Of a DNA stretch of 64,000 bases, positions 46,122-57,490 are shown one piece after another. Position 1 is the stretch's first letter. Every line of letters starts with the position of its first letter. Under the pieces are notes generated by a model, which did no database searches, had not been told where the DNA came from, and saw only the letters and a list, made by a program, of their open reading frames with translations. A program made the translations under genes and the position numbers. The DNA lies in NCBI RefSeq assembly GCF_024448955.1, contig NZ_JAMOIH010000019.1:1-64000 (forward strand). The letters run 5' to 3'. This DNA is from Stutzerimonas stutzeri. GTDB lineage: Bacteria; Pseudomonadota; Gammaproteobacteria; Pseudomonadales; Pseudomonadaceae.

Positions 46122-46368
46122 GTGCTCGCGGCTTATGACCCACATGTCCCAAAGCGGGCTGCTAACCTCAGTGTTAACGGTGACTTACTTCATAAATCCA
46201 AAGACTTGAATATCAACCTCTCCGCGACATTGGAACAGGCTCTGGTCGAGACCCTGAAGAAAAAAACAGCGTGAGCAATGGCTGGCAGAGAACAGCAAAG
46301 CCATCGATGCCTATAACGAATACGTGGAAGCCCAGGGCATGTTCAGCGATGAGCTGCGGAGCTTTTGA
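46122..46368 (+). pseudogene. ccdA: Frameshifted ccdA-like antitoxin
   Basis: CcdA-type antitoxin reading frame broken by one extra base. From GTG at 46122 (AAGGAG eight bases before) the product reads VLAAYDPHVPKRAANLSVNG through NINLSATLEQALVETLKKK, the DNA-binding half, then stops early at 46272. The remaining toxin-binding half, QREQWLAENSKAIDAYNEYV through MFSDELRSF, continues in the +1 frame up to 46368. The break coincides with a run of seven A (46260-46266); six A would restore the frame. It may be a real inactivation, a sequencing error, or, less likely, transcript slippage. Confidence 0.8.
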
Positions 46369-46686
46369 TGCCTCAGTTTGCCGTTTACAAAGAACACAAA
46401 CTCAGCCACCAAGGCTGCCGTACCCTTCCTGCTCGATGTGCAAAGCGATTTAATCGCCGAGCTGGGTACGCGAGTTGTGGTGCCTCTCCTCACGGCTTCT
46501 GCCATGAAAGGAAAAATCCTCAGGACCCTCACGCCAACCTTTGAAATCGAAGGCAGGCAGTACGTGATGGTAACTCCGCAACTGGCCGGTATCGCCAAGA
46601 AGCACCTTGGCACCCAAGTTGCGGAACTCTCCGCACAACGCGATGAAATCATTGCTGCTCTTGATTTGCTTATCACCGAAATTTGA
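46368..46686 (+). pseudogene. ccdB: Frameshifted ccdB-like toxin
   Basis: CcdB-type DNA gyrase poison. The ATG at 46368 overlaps the ccdA stop (TGATG), and the first codons read MPQFAVYK, but an extra base near 46390-46392 moves the rest out of frame. From there the +1 frame gives NTNSATKAAVPFLLDVQSD through EVAELS-like AELSAQRDEIIAALDLLITEI, the full toxin body including the gyrase-interacting C-terminal helix. A TTG-initiated product from 46378 is formally possible but has no ribosome site. As read, no normal toxin is made. Confidence 0.78.
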
Positions 46687-47073
46687 TAGGTGTATCTAAC
46701 GCTTGATGAATTGTTAGACATTCTTAGTGGCCGGCATCGAGCAATTTAACGATTCAGCGCGGAACCCTAAAAGTGCACTGCCAGTAGCGTCGATGCCAGA
46801 TGACGCTGGACGATATCGAGTGCCTGCGACAGCTGTGCCGAATTTCCTCAGGTACTGAAATAGCCATGATGTTTAACGATTAAGAGGCGAGCAGAAGCGT
46901 AGCTTTGCGAGAGTCTAGTGAGCGAGGCGAACGATGCAATCTCCGGTAAATCTCCCAACCGCTTTGTCCGTTGCATTCGCCGCGCCCATCTTCATATAGT
47001 TCCGCCGGCATTTTTGCAGGCCGGGTGCGTGGTGCATGCGTGGCGCCGGCCTTGATCCATGGATGAGAGGCCA
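46687..47073. other. Gene-free stretch after ccdAB
   Basis: About 390 bp with lower GC content than the flanks. No coding signature, RNA gene or transposase remnant was recognised on either strand. The promoter for the following ABC operon must lie near its right end. Confidence 0.5.
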
Positions 47074-47997
47074 ATGATCGAGTTAAAGAATCTGACCAAA
47101 CGATTTGCCCAGCACACGGCGGTCGATGCGCTGTCGTTCAGCGTCCAGCCTGGTGAGGTGCTGGGTTTTCTCGGCCCCAATGGCGCCGGCAAGTCCACCA
47201 CCATGAAGATGCTGACCGGTTTTCTCGCGCCGACTTCTGGCACGGCCAGCATTTTCAGTTGCGACATCCAGACCCAGACGCTGCAGGCTCAGCGGCAGAT
47301 CGGCTATCTGCCGGAAGGCGCGCCGTGTTACGGCGACATGACGGTACGCGGCTTTCTCGAATTCATCGCTGAGGTGCGCGGCTATCGCGGCGCGGACAAG
47401 CGCGTACGGGTCGATACCGCGGCGGGGCAGGTGGAGTTGGAAGCGGTGCTCGGCCAGGCGATCGAGACGCTGTCCAAGGGCTTCAAGCGGCGCGTCGGGC
47501 TGGCGCAGGCGATCCTGCACGACCCGCGCGTGCTGATCCTCGACGAGCCCACCGATGGCCTGGATCCGAACCAGAAGCATCAGGTGCGCGGGCTGATCCA
47601 AGGGCTGGCGCAGGACAAGATCGTCATCATCTCCACGCATATTCTCGAAGAGGTCACTGCGGTGTGTACGCGCGCGGTGGTGATCGCCAGCGGTCGCCTG
47701 GTGGCCGATGGCACGCCGTTCGAGCTGGAGAGTCGTTCGAAGTATCACCAGGCGGTGACGCTGGTCAGCGACGGTCCGCTGGATGAGATTGCATTGGCAG
47801 CCATGCCGGGCGTGGCGGGGGTCGAGCACAACGAGCCGGAACACAGCGTCACGGTGCTGGCCAAGCCGGGTGAGGTGATCTTCCCGCAAATCAACGCCTT
47901 GATCGGCCAGCAGGGTTGGCCGGTGAAGGAGCTGAACGTGGAGCGTGGGCGGCTGGACGAGGTGTTCCGTACATTGACCCGCGGGGAGGCGCTATGA
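47074..47997 (+). CDS. ABC transporter ATP-binding protein (GldA-like)
   Basis: 308-residue ATPase subunit. Walker A is GPNGAGKST (34-42), the signature LSKGFKRRVGLAQ, and Walker B VLILDEPTDGLDP, with the switch His in IISTHILEE. A C-terminal domain of about 90 residues follows the ATPase core. First of three genes matching the gliding-type (GldA-GldF-GldG) transporter arrangement that is also common in non-gliding proteobacteria, where the substrate is unknown. GAGAGG precedes the ATG at 47074. Overlaps the permease by four bases. Confidence 0.9.
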   Translation: MIELKNLTKRFAQHTAVDALSFSVQPGEVLGFLGPNGAGKSTTMKMLTGFLAPTSGTASIFSCDIQTQTLQAQRQIGYLPEGAPCYGDMTVRGFLEFIAEVRGYRGADKRVRVDTAAGQVELEAVLGQAIETLSKGFKRRVGLAQAILHDPRVLILDEPTDGLDPNQKHQVRGLIQGLAQDKIVIISTHILEEVTAVCTRAVVIASGRLVADGTPFELESRSKYHQAVTLVSDGPLDEIALAAMPGVAGVEHNEPEHSVTVLAKPGEVIFPQINALIGQQGWPVKELNVERGRLDEVFRTLTRGEAL

Positions 47998-48725
47998 GCC
48001 AGTTGCCGGTGATCTTCAAGCGCGAGCTGGGCAGTTATTTCGCCACGCCGCTCGCCTATGTGTTCATTCTGATTTTCCTGGTGCTGTCCGGGGTGTTCAC
48101 CTTTTATCTGGGCGGCTTCTACGAACGAGGCCAGGCGGATCTGGTGCCATTCTTCGGCTTCCATACCTGGTTGTACCTGTTCCTTATCCCCGCCATCGCG
48201 ATGCGCTTATGGGCGGAGGAGCGTAAATCCGGCTCCATCGAATTGTTGATGACGCTACCGATCAGCCTGTTCGAGGCAGTCACCGGCAAGTTTCTCGCCG
48301 CCTGGGTGTTCGCTGGCATGGCGCTACTGCTGACCTTTCCGATGGTCATCACCGTCAACTACCTCGGCGAGCCGGACAACGGCGCGATCGCCGCCGGTTA
48401 CTTCGGCAGCTGGCTGCTGGCGGGTGCCTTCCTGGCGATAGGTTCGTGCATGTCGGCGCTGGCGAAGAATCAGGTGATCGCCTTCATTCTTGCCGTCAGC
48501 GTGTGCTTTCTATTCATCGTCAGCGGCCTGCCGATGGTGCTCGACGCCTTTGCCTGGGCACCGCAGTGGCTGGTGGATGCGGTGGCATCCCTGAGTTTCC
48601 TAATCCGTTTCGACTCGCTCAGCAAGGGCGTGATCGATCTGCGCGACCTGCTGTATTTCGTCACGCTGATCATCGCCTGGCTGGCGGCCACCGCCGTGGT
48701 CGTCGATCTGAAGAAAGCGGCATAA
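47994..48725 (+). CDS. ABC transporter permease (GldF-like)
   Basis: 243-residue ABC-2 type membrane subunit with six helices. It starts MSQLPVIFKRELGSYFATPLAYVFILIFLVLSG and contains WAEERKSGSIELLMTLPIS, the conserved cytoplasmic coupling segment of this family. Starts within the stop of the ATPase gene (ATGA) and is followed after 10 bp by the GldG-like gene. Confidence 0.9.
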   Translation: MSQLPVIFKRELGSYFATPLAYVFILIFLVLSGVFTFYLGGFYERGQADLVPFFGFHTWLYLFLIPAIAMRLWAEERKSGSIELLMTLPISLFEAVTGKFLAAWVFAGMALLLTFPMVITVNYLGEPDNGAIAAGYFGSWLLAGAFLAIGSCMSALAKNQVIAFILAVSVCFLFIVSGLPMVLDAFAWAPQWLVDAVASLSFLIRFDSLSKGVIDLRDLLYFVTLIIAWLAATAVVVDLKKAA

Positions 48726-48735
48726 GGGAGCCCAC

Positions 48736-50571
48736 ATGAAACGAGTGATTTATTCAGGCGCCGGGCTGCTGCTGATCGCGCTGGCGTTTCTGGCGTTCAA
48801 CATCTTCTCCAGTCTGCTGTTCACCGGTGCCCGGCTGGACCTGACCGAGCAGAAGCTCTACACCATTTCCGAAGGCACCGAGACCATCCTCGATGAACTC
48901 AAAGAGCCCATTGAACTGCATTTTTTCTATTCCGACCATGCGGTGAAAGACCTGGTAGCGCTGCGTAACTACGCCCGGCGCGTCGAGGAAATGCTGCGCG
49001 CCTACGAGCGCGAGGCGGGAGGCAAGATCAAGCTGCACGTGATTGACCCGCTGCCGTTCTCGGAAGAGGAAGATCGCGCCGCCGAGCTGGGCCTGCAAGC
49101 GGTGCCGTTGAACCAGAGCGGCGACACGATCTACTTCGGCCTTGCTGGTACCAACGCCGAAGGCCAGACGCAGGGCATTCCGTTCTTCCCGCTGGATCAG
49201 GAGGAGTTTCTGGAATACGAGATCAGCCGCCTGGTGCAAACGCTTGCGGCGCCGCAGATGCCCGTCGTGGGCGTACTGTCCGGGTTGCAGATCAATGGCG
49301 GTTTCGACATGCGTACTCAGCAGGCGACGCAGCCCTGGATGGTGCTGGAGAACATCCGCCAGGTTTTCCATATCGAGAGTCTCAAGCGCGACGTCGACAT
49401 GATCCCGGCCAGCGTGTCGGTGCTGATGCTGGTGCACCCCAAGGATCTTCCCGAGCAGACGCTCTACGCCATCGACCAGTTCGTCATGCGTGGCGGCAAG
49501 CTGCTGGTGTTCGTAGATCCTTACAGCGAAGCCGATCTTGGCATGGGCATCGGCCCGGGCGAGTTCGGCGAGAACAAGGCGTCCGATCTGGAGCCGCTGT
49601 TCAAGGCCTGGGGCGTGCGCATGGATGCCGAGCAGGTGGTGGCGGATGCGTCCTACGCGATGTCCGTCGGTGTTGGCGCCGAACGCCGGTCGGTCCGCCA
49701 TCCGGGCTGGTTGAACCTACCGCAAGGCACCATGGATGCCGAGGACGTCACCATTGCCTCGCTGGAAAGCCTGACGGTGGCCACGGCTGGTTTCCTCGAG
49801 CCGCTGGAGGATGCAACGACCCGCTTCACGCCGCTGATCCAGAGCTCAAGCTACGCCATGCCATTCGAGGCGGTGCGCTTCGCCACCCTGGACAATCCGG
49901 AAGTGCTGCTACGCGAGCTGGAGCCGACCGGCGAGCGCTACACCCTGGCCGCGCGCATTCAGGGGCCGGCGCTATCGGCCTATCCGGACGGGATCGAAGG
50001 GCGTACAGACGGCCTCAAGAAAGCGGCTCACATCAATGTCATCGCTGTTGCGGATACCGATCTGCTAGCCGACCGTATGTGGGTGCAGGTGCAGGATTTC
50101 TTCGGCCAGCGCCTGCCGCAGCCCTGGGCTGACAACGGCACCTTCGTGGTCAACGCGCTGGACAACCTCGCCGGTACCGATGCATTGATCAGCATTCGTT
50201 CGCGCGGCCGCTTTGCCCGGCCTTTCGTGGTTGTCGAGGAATTGCAGCGTCAGGCCGAAAACCGTTTCCGCGAGACGGAAAACGTCCTACAGCAGCGCTT
50301 GGCCGCGACGGAAGCGAAGCTGTCCGAGTTGCAGAGCCCGGACCCTGGACAGGCACTGGAACTGAGCGCCGAGCAGGAGGCGGCATTGCACAACTTCATG
50401 CAGGAGAAGCTGAGCATCCGCAAAGAGCTGCGCGAGGTGCGCTACCAGCTCAACGCTGACATCGAGGCGCTGGGCCGCACGCTGAAGTTCGTCAATATCG
50501 CCCTGATACCGCTGCTGCTGACTTTGGGTGTGCTGCTGGCGTGGTTGTGGCGCAGGTGCAGGATTGGCTGA
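48736..50571 (+). CDS. GldG-like ABC transporter auxiliary protein
   Basis: 611-residue protein with an N-terminal membrane helix (about 6-32), a large periplasmic domain, a predicted coiled coil (about 510-580, [18 protein letters not shown]) and a C-terminal helix ([19 protein letters not shown]). The start [19 protein letters not shown] and the [15 protein letters not shown] segment are hallmark GldG features. It acts with the two preceding subunits. In many pseudomonads a DUF4340 gene follows; here the operon ends instead at 50571. Confidence 0.88.
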   Translation: MKRVIYSGAGLLLIALAFLAFNIFSSLLFTGARLDLTEQKLYTISEGTETILDELKEPIELHFFYSDHAVKDLVALRNYARRVEEMLRAYEREAGGKIKLHVIDPLPFSEEEDRAAELGLQAVPLNQSGDTIYFGLAGTNAEGQTQGIPFFPLDQEEFLEYEISRLVQTLAAPQMPVVGVLSGLQINGGFDMRTQQATQPWMVLENIRQVFHIESLKRDVDMIPASVSVLMLVHPKDLPEQTLYAIDQFVMRGGKLLVFVDPYSEADLGMGIGPGEFGENKASDLEPLFKAWGVRMDAEQVVADASYAMSVGVGAERRSVRHPGWLNLPQGTMDAEDVTIASLESLTVATAGFLEPLEDATTRFTPLIQSSSYAMPFEAVRFATLDNPEVLLRELEPTGERYTLAARIQGPALSAYPDGIEGRTDGLKKAAHINVIAVADTDLLADRMWVQVQDFFGQRLPQPWADNGTFVVNALDNLAGTDALISIRSRGRFARPFVVVEELQRQAENRFRETENVLQQRLAATEAKLSELQSPDPGQALELSAEQEAALHNFMQEKLSIRKELREVRYQLNADIEALGRTLKFVNIALIPLLLTLGVLLAWLWRRCRIG

Positions 50572-50619
50572 GGTCGCGTTCAACGGCTGCAAAACAACCG
50601 AAGCCGAGAGTTTCGTGTT

Positions 50620-50625
50620 TATACT
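50620..50625 (+). promoter_or_regulatory. Possible -10 of the cold-shock gene
   Basis: TATACT about 137 bp before the cold-shock start would give a 5' leader of ~130 bases, usual for cspA-type mRNAs whose leader regulates translation with temperature. The -35 is not clear. Confidence 0.35.
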
Positions 50626-50761
50626 CAGCCGGCGAACGGCCTGGAAACGCACCTGTCATGTCTGTTCCGTAGATTGTCGGGCGGACGGCTTGCTGCAGCC
50701 GGGCCGGATCGTTCCATCCCCACGGTGGGGAATAACAAGAATCGAGTTGGAGAAAGTTAGG

Positions 50762-50971
50762 ATGGCTGAGCGCGAGACCGGAACCGTCAAGTGGTTCAAC
50801 GATGCCAAGGGTTATGGATTCATCCAGCGTGGTAGTGGTCCGGATGTGTTTGTTCACTATCAGGCGATTCGTGGCGAAGGCCACCGCTCTCTGGCTGAAG
50901 GTCAGCAGGTGGAATTCTCGGTTATCCAGGGCCAGAAGGGCTTGCAGGCCGAGGACGTAGCGGGGTTCTGA
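50762..50971 (+). CDS. CspA-family cold-shock protein
   Basis: 69-residue single-stranded nucleic-acid-binding OB-fold protein. RNP1 is KGYGFIQ and RNP2 VFVHYQ, within the invariant [14 protein letters not shown] start. It acts as an RNA chaperone. The start at 50762 is preceded by GGAGAAAG; a frame open back to 50528 is not used. A strong terminator follows. Confidence 0.94.
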   Translation: MAERETGTVKWFNDAKGYGFIQRGSGPDVFVHYQAIRGEGHRSLAEGQQVEFSVIQGQKGLQAEDVAGF

Positions 50972-51023
50972 CCCTTACTGCGGCAATGAAGAGGCCCGTC
51001 GCTCGATGGCCTACATTGATGAC

Positions 51024-51053
51024 AAACCCTGCTAACCAGCGGGGTTTGTTTTT
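51024..51053 (+). terminator. Rho-independent terminator of the cold-shock gene
   Basis: AAACCCTGCT (51024-51033) pairs with AGCGGGGTTT (51038-51047), one mismatch, loop AACC, followed by GTTTTT. Confidence 0.85.
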
Positions 51054-51152
51054 GATGAAGTCGTTTCTAGGCAGTTTGCTGGAACGAGCTGGAGCAGTAG
51101 ATCCAGCTTCCTTGCAAGGCGCGCCTCCAGATTCGGTGCGCACCTAGCTGCT

Positions 51153-51261
51153 TTTGTGGGAGGCCGGCCCTCCGGGCGAAGCTTTGACTTTTTTGGGCGG
51201 GCTTCAGCCCACCTCAGTGACGCCCATGGTGGTTTTCGGCCGAATGAATTCGGCCCCACGG
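51153..51261. repeat. Mosaic of REP-like palindromes
   Basis: Three units in a row: a GTGGGAGGCCGGCCCTCCGG unit (51158-51177), a GGGCGGGCTTCAGCCCACC unit (51197-51215), and a hairpin GGCCGAATgAATTCGGCC (51238-51255). The first two resemble the two REP families seen elsewhere in the window. Confidence 0.6.
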
Positions 51262-51314
51262 ATGTGCGCTTCCAAAATGGAACAAGCCACCAAGGATCCG
51301 TTCCGAGGCCCCAT

Positions 51315-51686
51315 TCAATCCGTACGCCAGACGATTTCTTCTTCACCGCGTTCGCTGATGCTGATCCAGCGATCGGCATCTTCCACTGATTCTTCTTCCT
51401 GCCAGCCGCCGGGCGCGCAGCGGATTTCCACCCCCAACGCCTGGTACGCCGCACGCGCGCAGGCGACATCGTCCTCCCAGGGCGTTGCGTCGCTTTCGAG
51501 CAGCAGGCTATGCCATTTGCCGACCGCCTTCGGCAGCCAGGTGATCGGGACGTGTCCAGCGCGGCACTTGAACGTCTTACCTTTGGGTTGCCACGCAGAG
51601 CAGGGCCCGACGGCCAGGTTCAGCCAGTCGGTGACGGCGTCCTGGCTGGCATCCCTGAGGTAGATCTCGATGTCCGGTTGACGCAT
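51315..51686 (-). CDS. Conserved hypothetical protein (123 aa)
   Basis: Soluble protein with no recognised domain. It begins MRQPDIEIYLRDASQDAVTDWL, contains GKTFKCRAGHVPITWLPKAVGKWHSLLLESD with a potential Cys/His pair, and ends in an acidic stretch (ISISERGEEEIVWRTD). The frame is open to 51785, but the start at 51686 gives a conventional globular protein. Function unknown. It converges with the cold-shock gene. Confidence 0.7.
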   Translation of the reverse strand: MRQPDIEIYLRDASQDAVTDWLNLAVGPCSAWQPKGKTFKCRAGHVPITWLPKAVGKWHSLLLESDATPWEDDVACARAAYQALGVEIRCAPGGWQEEESVEDADRWISISERGEEEIVWRTD

Positions 51687-51784
51687 GGGCGGCTGCCTTG
51701 TTGGGTGATGTGTCAGTTGATTCTGTGGTCGGTCGGTTTCTGTAGGCCCGCTTGCGACGAGGCGTCTGCAAGATGGCCGCAACA

Positions 51785-52591
51785 CTAGGCGTCGAGCTGA
51801 ATCCAGTCGTAGCGTATCGCAACCCGCACACGCAGTGGCGCCTCGATCACCGCGGCGCGGCGTTCGGCGCTGGCGCGCCAGCCGTGTGGGGTCATCGCCA
51901 GCAAGTCGGCACGGTCGTCGGCGCTGTCCAGCTGTAGTTCGAAGGTCAGCGTTTCGCTGTGAGCGAGGTGCATGCCTTCGGGAATCAGCGACAGGTGCTT
52001 TTCGTCATCATAGTCACGTACTTCGTCATACAGCAGACCGCGCAATTCCCATAGATGCTCGCGGGTCGGGCCCATGCGCAACAGGCCTCCACCGGGTGCG
52101 AGCAGGCGCCGGGTTTCGGACCAATCCAGTGGGCTGAATACGCTGGCGAGCAAGTCGCAGCTGGCATCTGCCAGCGGTACTCGGGCCATGCTCGCCACCA
52201 GCCATTCAAGCTGCGGCGCACGTTTGCAGGCGCGCTTGACCGCCTCGCGGGAAATATCCAGTGCATAGCCTTCAGCATTCGGCAACGCCTGGGCGATCTG
52301 TGCGGTGTAATAACCCTCGCCACAACCGATATCCAACCAGCGACCAGGCGCACGCTCAGCCGCCAGCTGCGCCAACCGTGCGGCCAGCGGCGCATAGTGC
52401 CCGCCATCGAGAAAGCGCCGCCGTGCCTCGACCATCGCCTGGTTGTCGCCGGGGTCGCGGCTGTTCTTGTGCTGCACCGGCAGCAGATTGAGATAACCCT
52501 GACGGGCACGATCGAAACGGTGATTGGCCGGGCAAGCGACGCCATTGTCGACTGCGTTGAGCCCGGCGCGGCAGATGGGGCAGATCAGCAT
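51785..52591 (-). CDS. rlmA: 23S rRNA guanine-N1 methyltransferase (RlmA family)
   Basis: 268-residue SAM-dependent methyltransferase expected to modify G745 of 23S rRNA. An N-terminal zinc finger is visible (CPICRAGL and [18 protein letters not shown], residues 4-37), followed by the SAM loop [16 protein letters not shown] and [24 protein letters not shown]. The layout matches E. coli RlmA. Its start overlaps the end of dapE by seven bases, so the two are cotranscribed. The start at 52591 is chosen from the zinc finger; the frame is open to 52861 inside dapE. Confidence 0.87.
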   Translation of the reverse strand: MLICPICRAGLNAVDNGVACPANHRFDRARQGYLNLLPVQHKNSRDPGDNQAMVEARRRFLDGGHYAPLAARLAQLAAERAPGRWLDIGCGEGYYTAQIAQALPNAEGYALDISREAVKRACKRAPQLEWLVASMARVPLADASCDLLASVFSPLDWSETRRLLAPGGGLLRMGPTREHLWELRGLLYDEVRDYDDEKHLSLIPEGMHLAHSETLTFELQLDSADDRADLLAMTPHGWRASAERRAAVIEAPLRVRVAIRYDWIQLDA

Positions 52592-53733
52592 GCGAGCAGA
52601 TTGACCAGCGTTTGGTAGTAGATCTCGGTCAGCAGATCGAGATCGCTGGCCAGGATATGTTCGTCCACTTGATGAATCGTTGCGTTGACCGGGCCCAGCT
52701 CGACCACTTGGGTTCCCAGGGTAGCGATGAAGCGACCATCCGACGTGCCACCGCTGGTGGAAGGCGTCGTTTCGCGACCGGTCACGCTGCGGATCGCCGC
52801 GGCCACGCCGTCGAGCAGTTCGCCCGGCTCGGTGAGGAAGGGCTGGCCCGACAACGCCCAATCGACGCTCCAGTCCAGCCCATGCTTGTCGAGAATCGCC
52901 GCGGTGCGTTGCTGCAAGCCTTCGACGGTGGATTCGGTGGAAAAACGGAAGTTGAACACAGCCTCCAGCGCGCCGGGGATGACATTGGTCGCGCCGGTCC
53001 CGGAATTCAGGTTGGATATCTGGAAGCTGGTCGGCGGGAAGAAGGCGTTGCCATCGTCCCAGTGTTCGGCGGCCAGTTCGGCCAGCGCTGGCGCGGCCAG
53101 GTGAATCGGGTTCTTCGCCAGGTGCGGATAGGCCACGTGACCTTGCTGACCGCGTACGGTCAGGGTGCCGCCGAGCGAGCCGCGGCGGCCATTCTTCACT
53201 ACATCACCCACCAGCGTGGTGCTTGACGGCTCGCCGACAATGCACCAGTCCAGGCGCTGACCGCGTTCGCGCAGACGCTCGACCACAGCCTTGGTGCCGT
53301 GGTGCGCGGGGCCCTCTTCGTCGCTGGTAATAAGGAAGGCGATTTGCCCTTTGTGATTCGGATGATCGGCGGTGAAGCGCTCCACCGCGATGATCATCGA
53401 GGCCAGGCTACCTTTCATGTCCGCCGCGCCTCGGCCGTGGAGCATGCCATGCTCGTCGATGTGCGCCCTGAATGGTGGGTTATGCCACGCCTGCACCGGC
53501 CCGGTCGGGACTACGTCGGTATGGCCGGCGAAACACAGAACCGGCCCTTCGTTGCCGCGAACTGCCCAGAAGTTCTCGACATCCTCGATGTGCATCGGCT
53601 CGATGGCGAAACCGCAGGCGGCAAGACGCTCGCTCATTAGTTGCTGGCAACCTTCGTCCAGCGGGGTCACCGATGGACGATTGATCAGCTCGCAGGCGAG
53701 TTCGACAGTCGGGGAGAGGGCTGCGGCGGTCAT
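52585..53733 (-). CDS. dapE: Succinyl-diaminopimelate desuccinylase
   Basis: 382-residue M20-family zinc enzyme of the lysine/meso-diaminopimelate pathway, hydrolysing N-succinyl-LL-diaminopimelate. Metal ligands lie in [12 protein letters not shown] (His, Asp), [10 protein letters not shown] (Asp) and the general base in TSDEEGPA (Glu-Glu), with the dimerisation domain [14 protein letters not shown] and final His in [10 protein letters not shown]. Start at 53733 with CGGAG upstream. It is first in a pair with rlmA. Confidence 0.95.
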   Translation of the reverse strand: MTAAALSPTVELACELINRPSVTPLDEGCQQLMSERLAACGFAIEPMHIEDVENFWAVRGNEGPVLCFAGHTDVVPTGPVQAWHNPPFRAHIDEHGMLHGRGAADMKGSLASMIIAVERFTADHPNHKGQIAFLITSDEEGPAHHGTKAVVERLRERGQRLDWCIVGEPSSTTLVGDVVKNGRRGSLGGTLTVRGQQGHVAYPHLAKNPIHLAAPALAELAAEHWDDGNAFFPPTSFQISNLNSGTGATNVIPGALEAVFNFRFSTESTVEGLQQRTAAILDKHGLDWSVDWALSGQPFLTEPGELLDGVAAAIRSVTGRETTPSTSGGTSDGRFIATLGTQVVELGPVNATIHQVDEHILASDLDLLTEIYYQTLVNLLAC

Positions 53734-53897
53734 TACGGCTCCGGTACGGCGAAAGGTGGCCATATTAAATTAAAAAGCACGCCAGCAGAGCGCTGGCAAC
53801 GGGGCGAAAGAACGGCATTCGCCATGCTTGTTGGAACCGCTTGCAAACGACTGGCGCGAACCATGGACGCTCGAGTACGTCTGGCATGGTCCAGGGG

Positions 53898-55241
53898 CTA
53901 GGTTGACGCCTTTGGTTGGTTTACTCCGTTGACGGGAAGAGGCGCTATGGTCAGAGACCCGCGTTCGAGTTCGGCCAGGCGCTCGAGTGCCTCGTTCACT
54001 GTTCGGCGGTCCTGCTGGTTCTGTACTTTCGCGTCGGCTTCTTCACGCAATGCACGCAGCTCGCCGTGAAGCGCCTCCAGCTGCGTTTCGCTCGGATTAC
54101 CGTGCATGGCATTTTTCAGACACTGCAGCAGCGTGGTCAGAACTTGTGGGTCGTGGCTGCCGTAAACGCGGATAGGGGCTACGACGGTTTGCAGCAGGCG
54201 CTGCATGCCTACTTGCGGATAGAAGAGGCGCGGCTGGCCCTTGTCAAAACAGCCAGCGTCGAGGGGTGGCATACCGCCGAGCCGTTTCAACAATACGCCG
54301 AGTAAGTTGGTTGCCCGCATCGCCGTTCCGGGGTCGTTGATGGCCGGGCTTATAGCCTTGACTGCTATCTCGGAAATCTGCCGCATGCCGTTAGAGACGT
54401 TGTCACCGGCGAATTCGTTGTCATGGAAGTCGAAGCAATCCAATACTTCGCCGGCATCTTCGTCGCTTAGTGGCTTGCTGAGCTTGATCAGCGGATGGCC
54501 CTCAATGAGGAAGAAGCCCGGCTCTACCTGAATCATGGCGATAAGGCCCCTTTTGCGTAGCAGCTTGCCCAGGCGCCTTTCGTTCACCTCGCGCAGGTAA
54601 CCCGGTTGGGCTGCGGACAGGCACCACCAATCGCCAGCATCGGGAAATTCGGCGACCTGGGCGATACGCCGCTTGCGCTTGCCGAGATTGGCCGACGCGC
54701 CGTTGTAAAGCTGGCTGAGAACCCAGTCGACCTGAATCGATTGCGAAACCGAGCGAATGAACACGACGAACAAAGCCATGCAGAACATCCCGAACAGCAC
54801 AGCCAGCAGCAGGCCGAGCACCGGAACGCTTTGCGGGTCGCTCGTGTTGATGCTGGTAATCAGCAGCAGATAGTAGACGATGCTTCCCAGGTAAATGCCG
54901 AGAATCACCTGATTGCGTCGGTCGCTGATCAGTCCGGGCAGCACGCGTGGTGACAGACGGGAAGCCGCTCCGTTCAGCACCACCATCACCATCGAGAAGC
55001 TGAAGACCACAAGAGAAATGATGCCGGTGATAAGCGTGCCAAGCACCTCGCGGCTGTTGTCGGCATCGATCAGGCCTGGAGGCAGTTCGTCGCGTAGCGT
55101 CGCGGCGGTATCTGTCGATTCGAATGCGAAGACCAGGAGGGCCACCACGACATAGAGCGCGGGGATCAGGACCGGATACAAAGCGATGCTTTCAGTAACG
55201 CGTCTAACGACGCGAAAGTACAGGTTGGCTGGGTCTGACAT
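53898..55241 (-). CDS. DUF2254 family membrane protein
   Basis: 447-residue protein with about four N-terminal membrane helices (YPVLIPALYVVVALLVFAF, LGTLITGIISLVVFSFSMVM, VILGIYLGSIVYYLLL, VLGLLLAVLFGMFCMALFVV) and a large soluble C-terminal region. The AVKAISPAINDPGTAMRATNLL segment is the family's most recognisable stretch. Function is unknown. A short acidic C-terminal helix region (RALREEADAKVQNQQDRR) may form a coiled coil. Confidence 0.82.
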   Translation of the reverse strand: MSDPANLYFRVVRRVTESIALYPVLIPALYVVVALLVFAFESTDTAATLRDELPPGLIDADNSREVLGTLITGIISLVVFSFSMVMVVLNGAASRLSPRVLPGLISDRRNQVILGIYLGSIVYYLLLITSINTSDPQSVPVLGLLLAVLFGMFCMALFVVFIRSVSQSIQVDWVLSQLYNGASANLGKRKRRIAQVAEFPDAGDWWCLSAAQPGYLREVNERRLGKLLRKRGLIAMIQVEPGFFLIEGHPLIKLSKPLSDEDAGEVLDCFDFHDNEFAGDNVSNGMRQISEIAVKAISPAINDPGTAMRATNLLGVLLKRLGGMPPLDAGCFDKGQPRLFYPQVGMQRLLQTVVAPIRVYGSHDPQVLTTLLQCLKNAMHGNPSETQLEALHGELRALREEADAKVQNQQDRRTVNEALERLAELERGSLTIAPLPVNGVNQPKAST

Positions 55242-55490
55242 CCATCGAACCTCGGCGTTAGCGGGCGGATAGCCTCATCCCTACGACCGCGAAGAACGGC
55301 GAAGTACGCCGTGGCCGAACCGTCTATGCTTCAAGGGACGGCGTTTTGCCACGGCTTGCAGCCAGCGGAACGCTTTGAGCCCGCATAGCTCGAACGTGAA
55401 GTCGCCCAGGCGCCTGGTTTGATGCATATGGTTCGCCTGAGACAGGGTTATTCGAAACGATAACAAGACCGACGAGTGAGGTATTTACCC

Positions 55491-57446
<1,956 letters not shown>

Positions 57447-57456
57447 AGCGAGCCGC

Positions 57457-57485
57457 GGCGGCGTCCACTCTGGTCGGACGCCGCC
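57457..57485. terminator. Hairpin between acsA and the convergent mscS gene
   Basis: GGCGGCGTCC (57457-57466) pairs perfectly with GGACGCCGCC (57476-57485), nine-base loop. It lies between the two stop codons; no T-run on either strand. Confidence 0.6.
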
Positions 57486-57490
57486 AGTCG

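Larger units (their letters stand above)
50972..51314. other. Intergenic region with terminator and REP mosaic
   Basis: About 340 bp between the cold-shock gene and a convergent hypothetical gene. It holds the terminator at 51024-51053 and a cluster of REP-type hairpins at 51153-51261. No coding signature was seen. Confidence 0.6.

Noticed and set aside
46257-46274. Programmed ribosomal frameshift at the A7 run of ccdA
   Set aside because: A -1 shift on this run leads to a different frame that does not encode the antitoxin C-terminus; a +1 change is needed and no stimulatory element is evident. A second break in ccdB makes decay or sequencing error more likely.
55335-55360. Sigma-54-like promoter upstream of acsA
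   Set aside because: TGCCACGGCTTGCA resembles the consensus, but the spacing between the two conserved parts is two bases short and the -24 GG is missing.
55281-55466. 61-residue minus-strand frame upstream of acsA
   Set aside because: No ribosome site, no family resemblance, and it lies where the acsA promoter must be.
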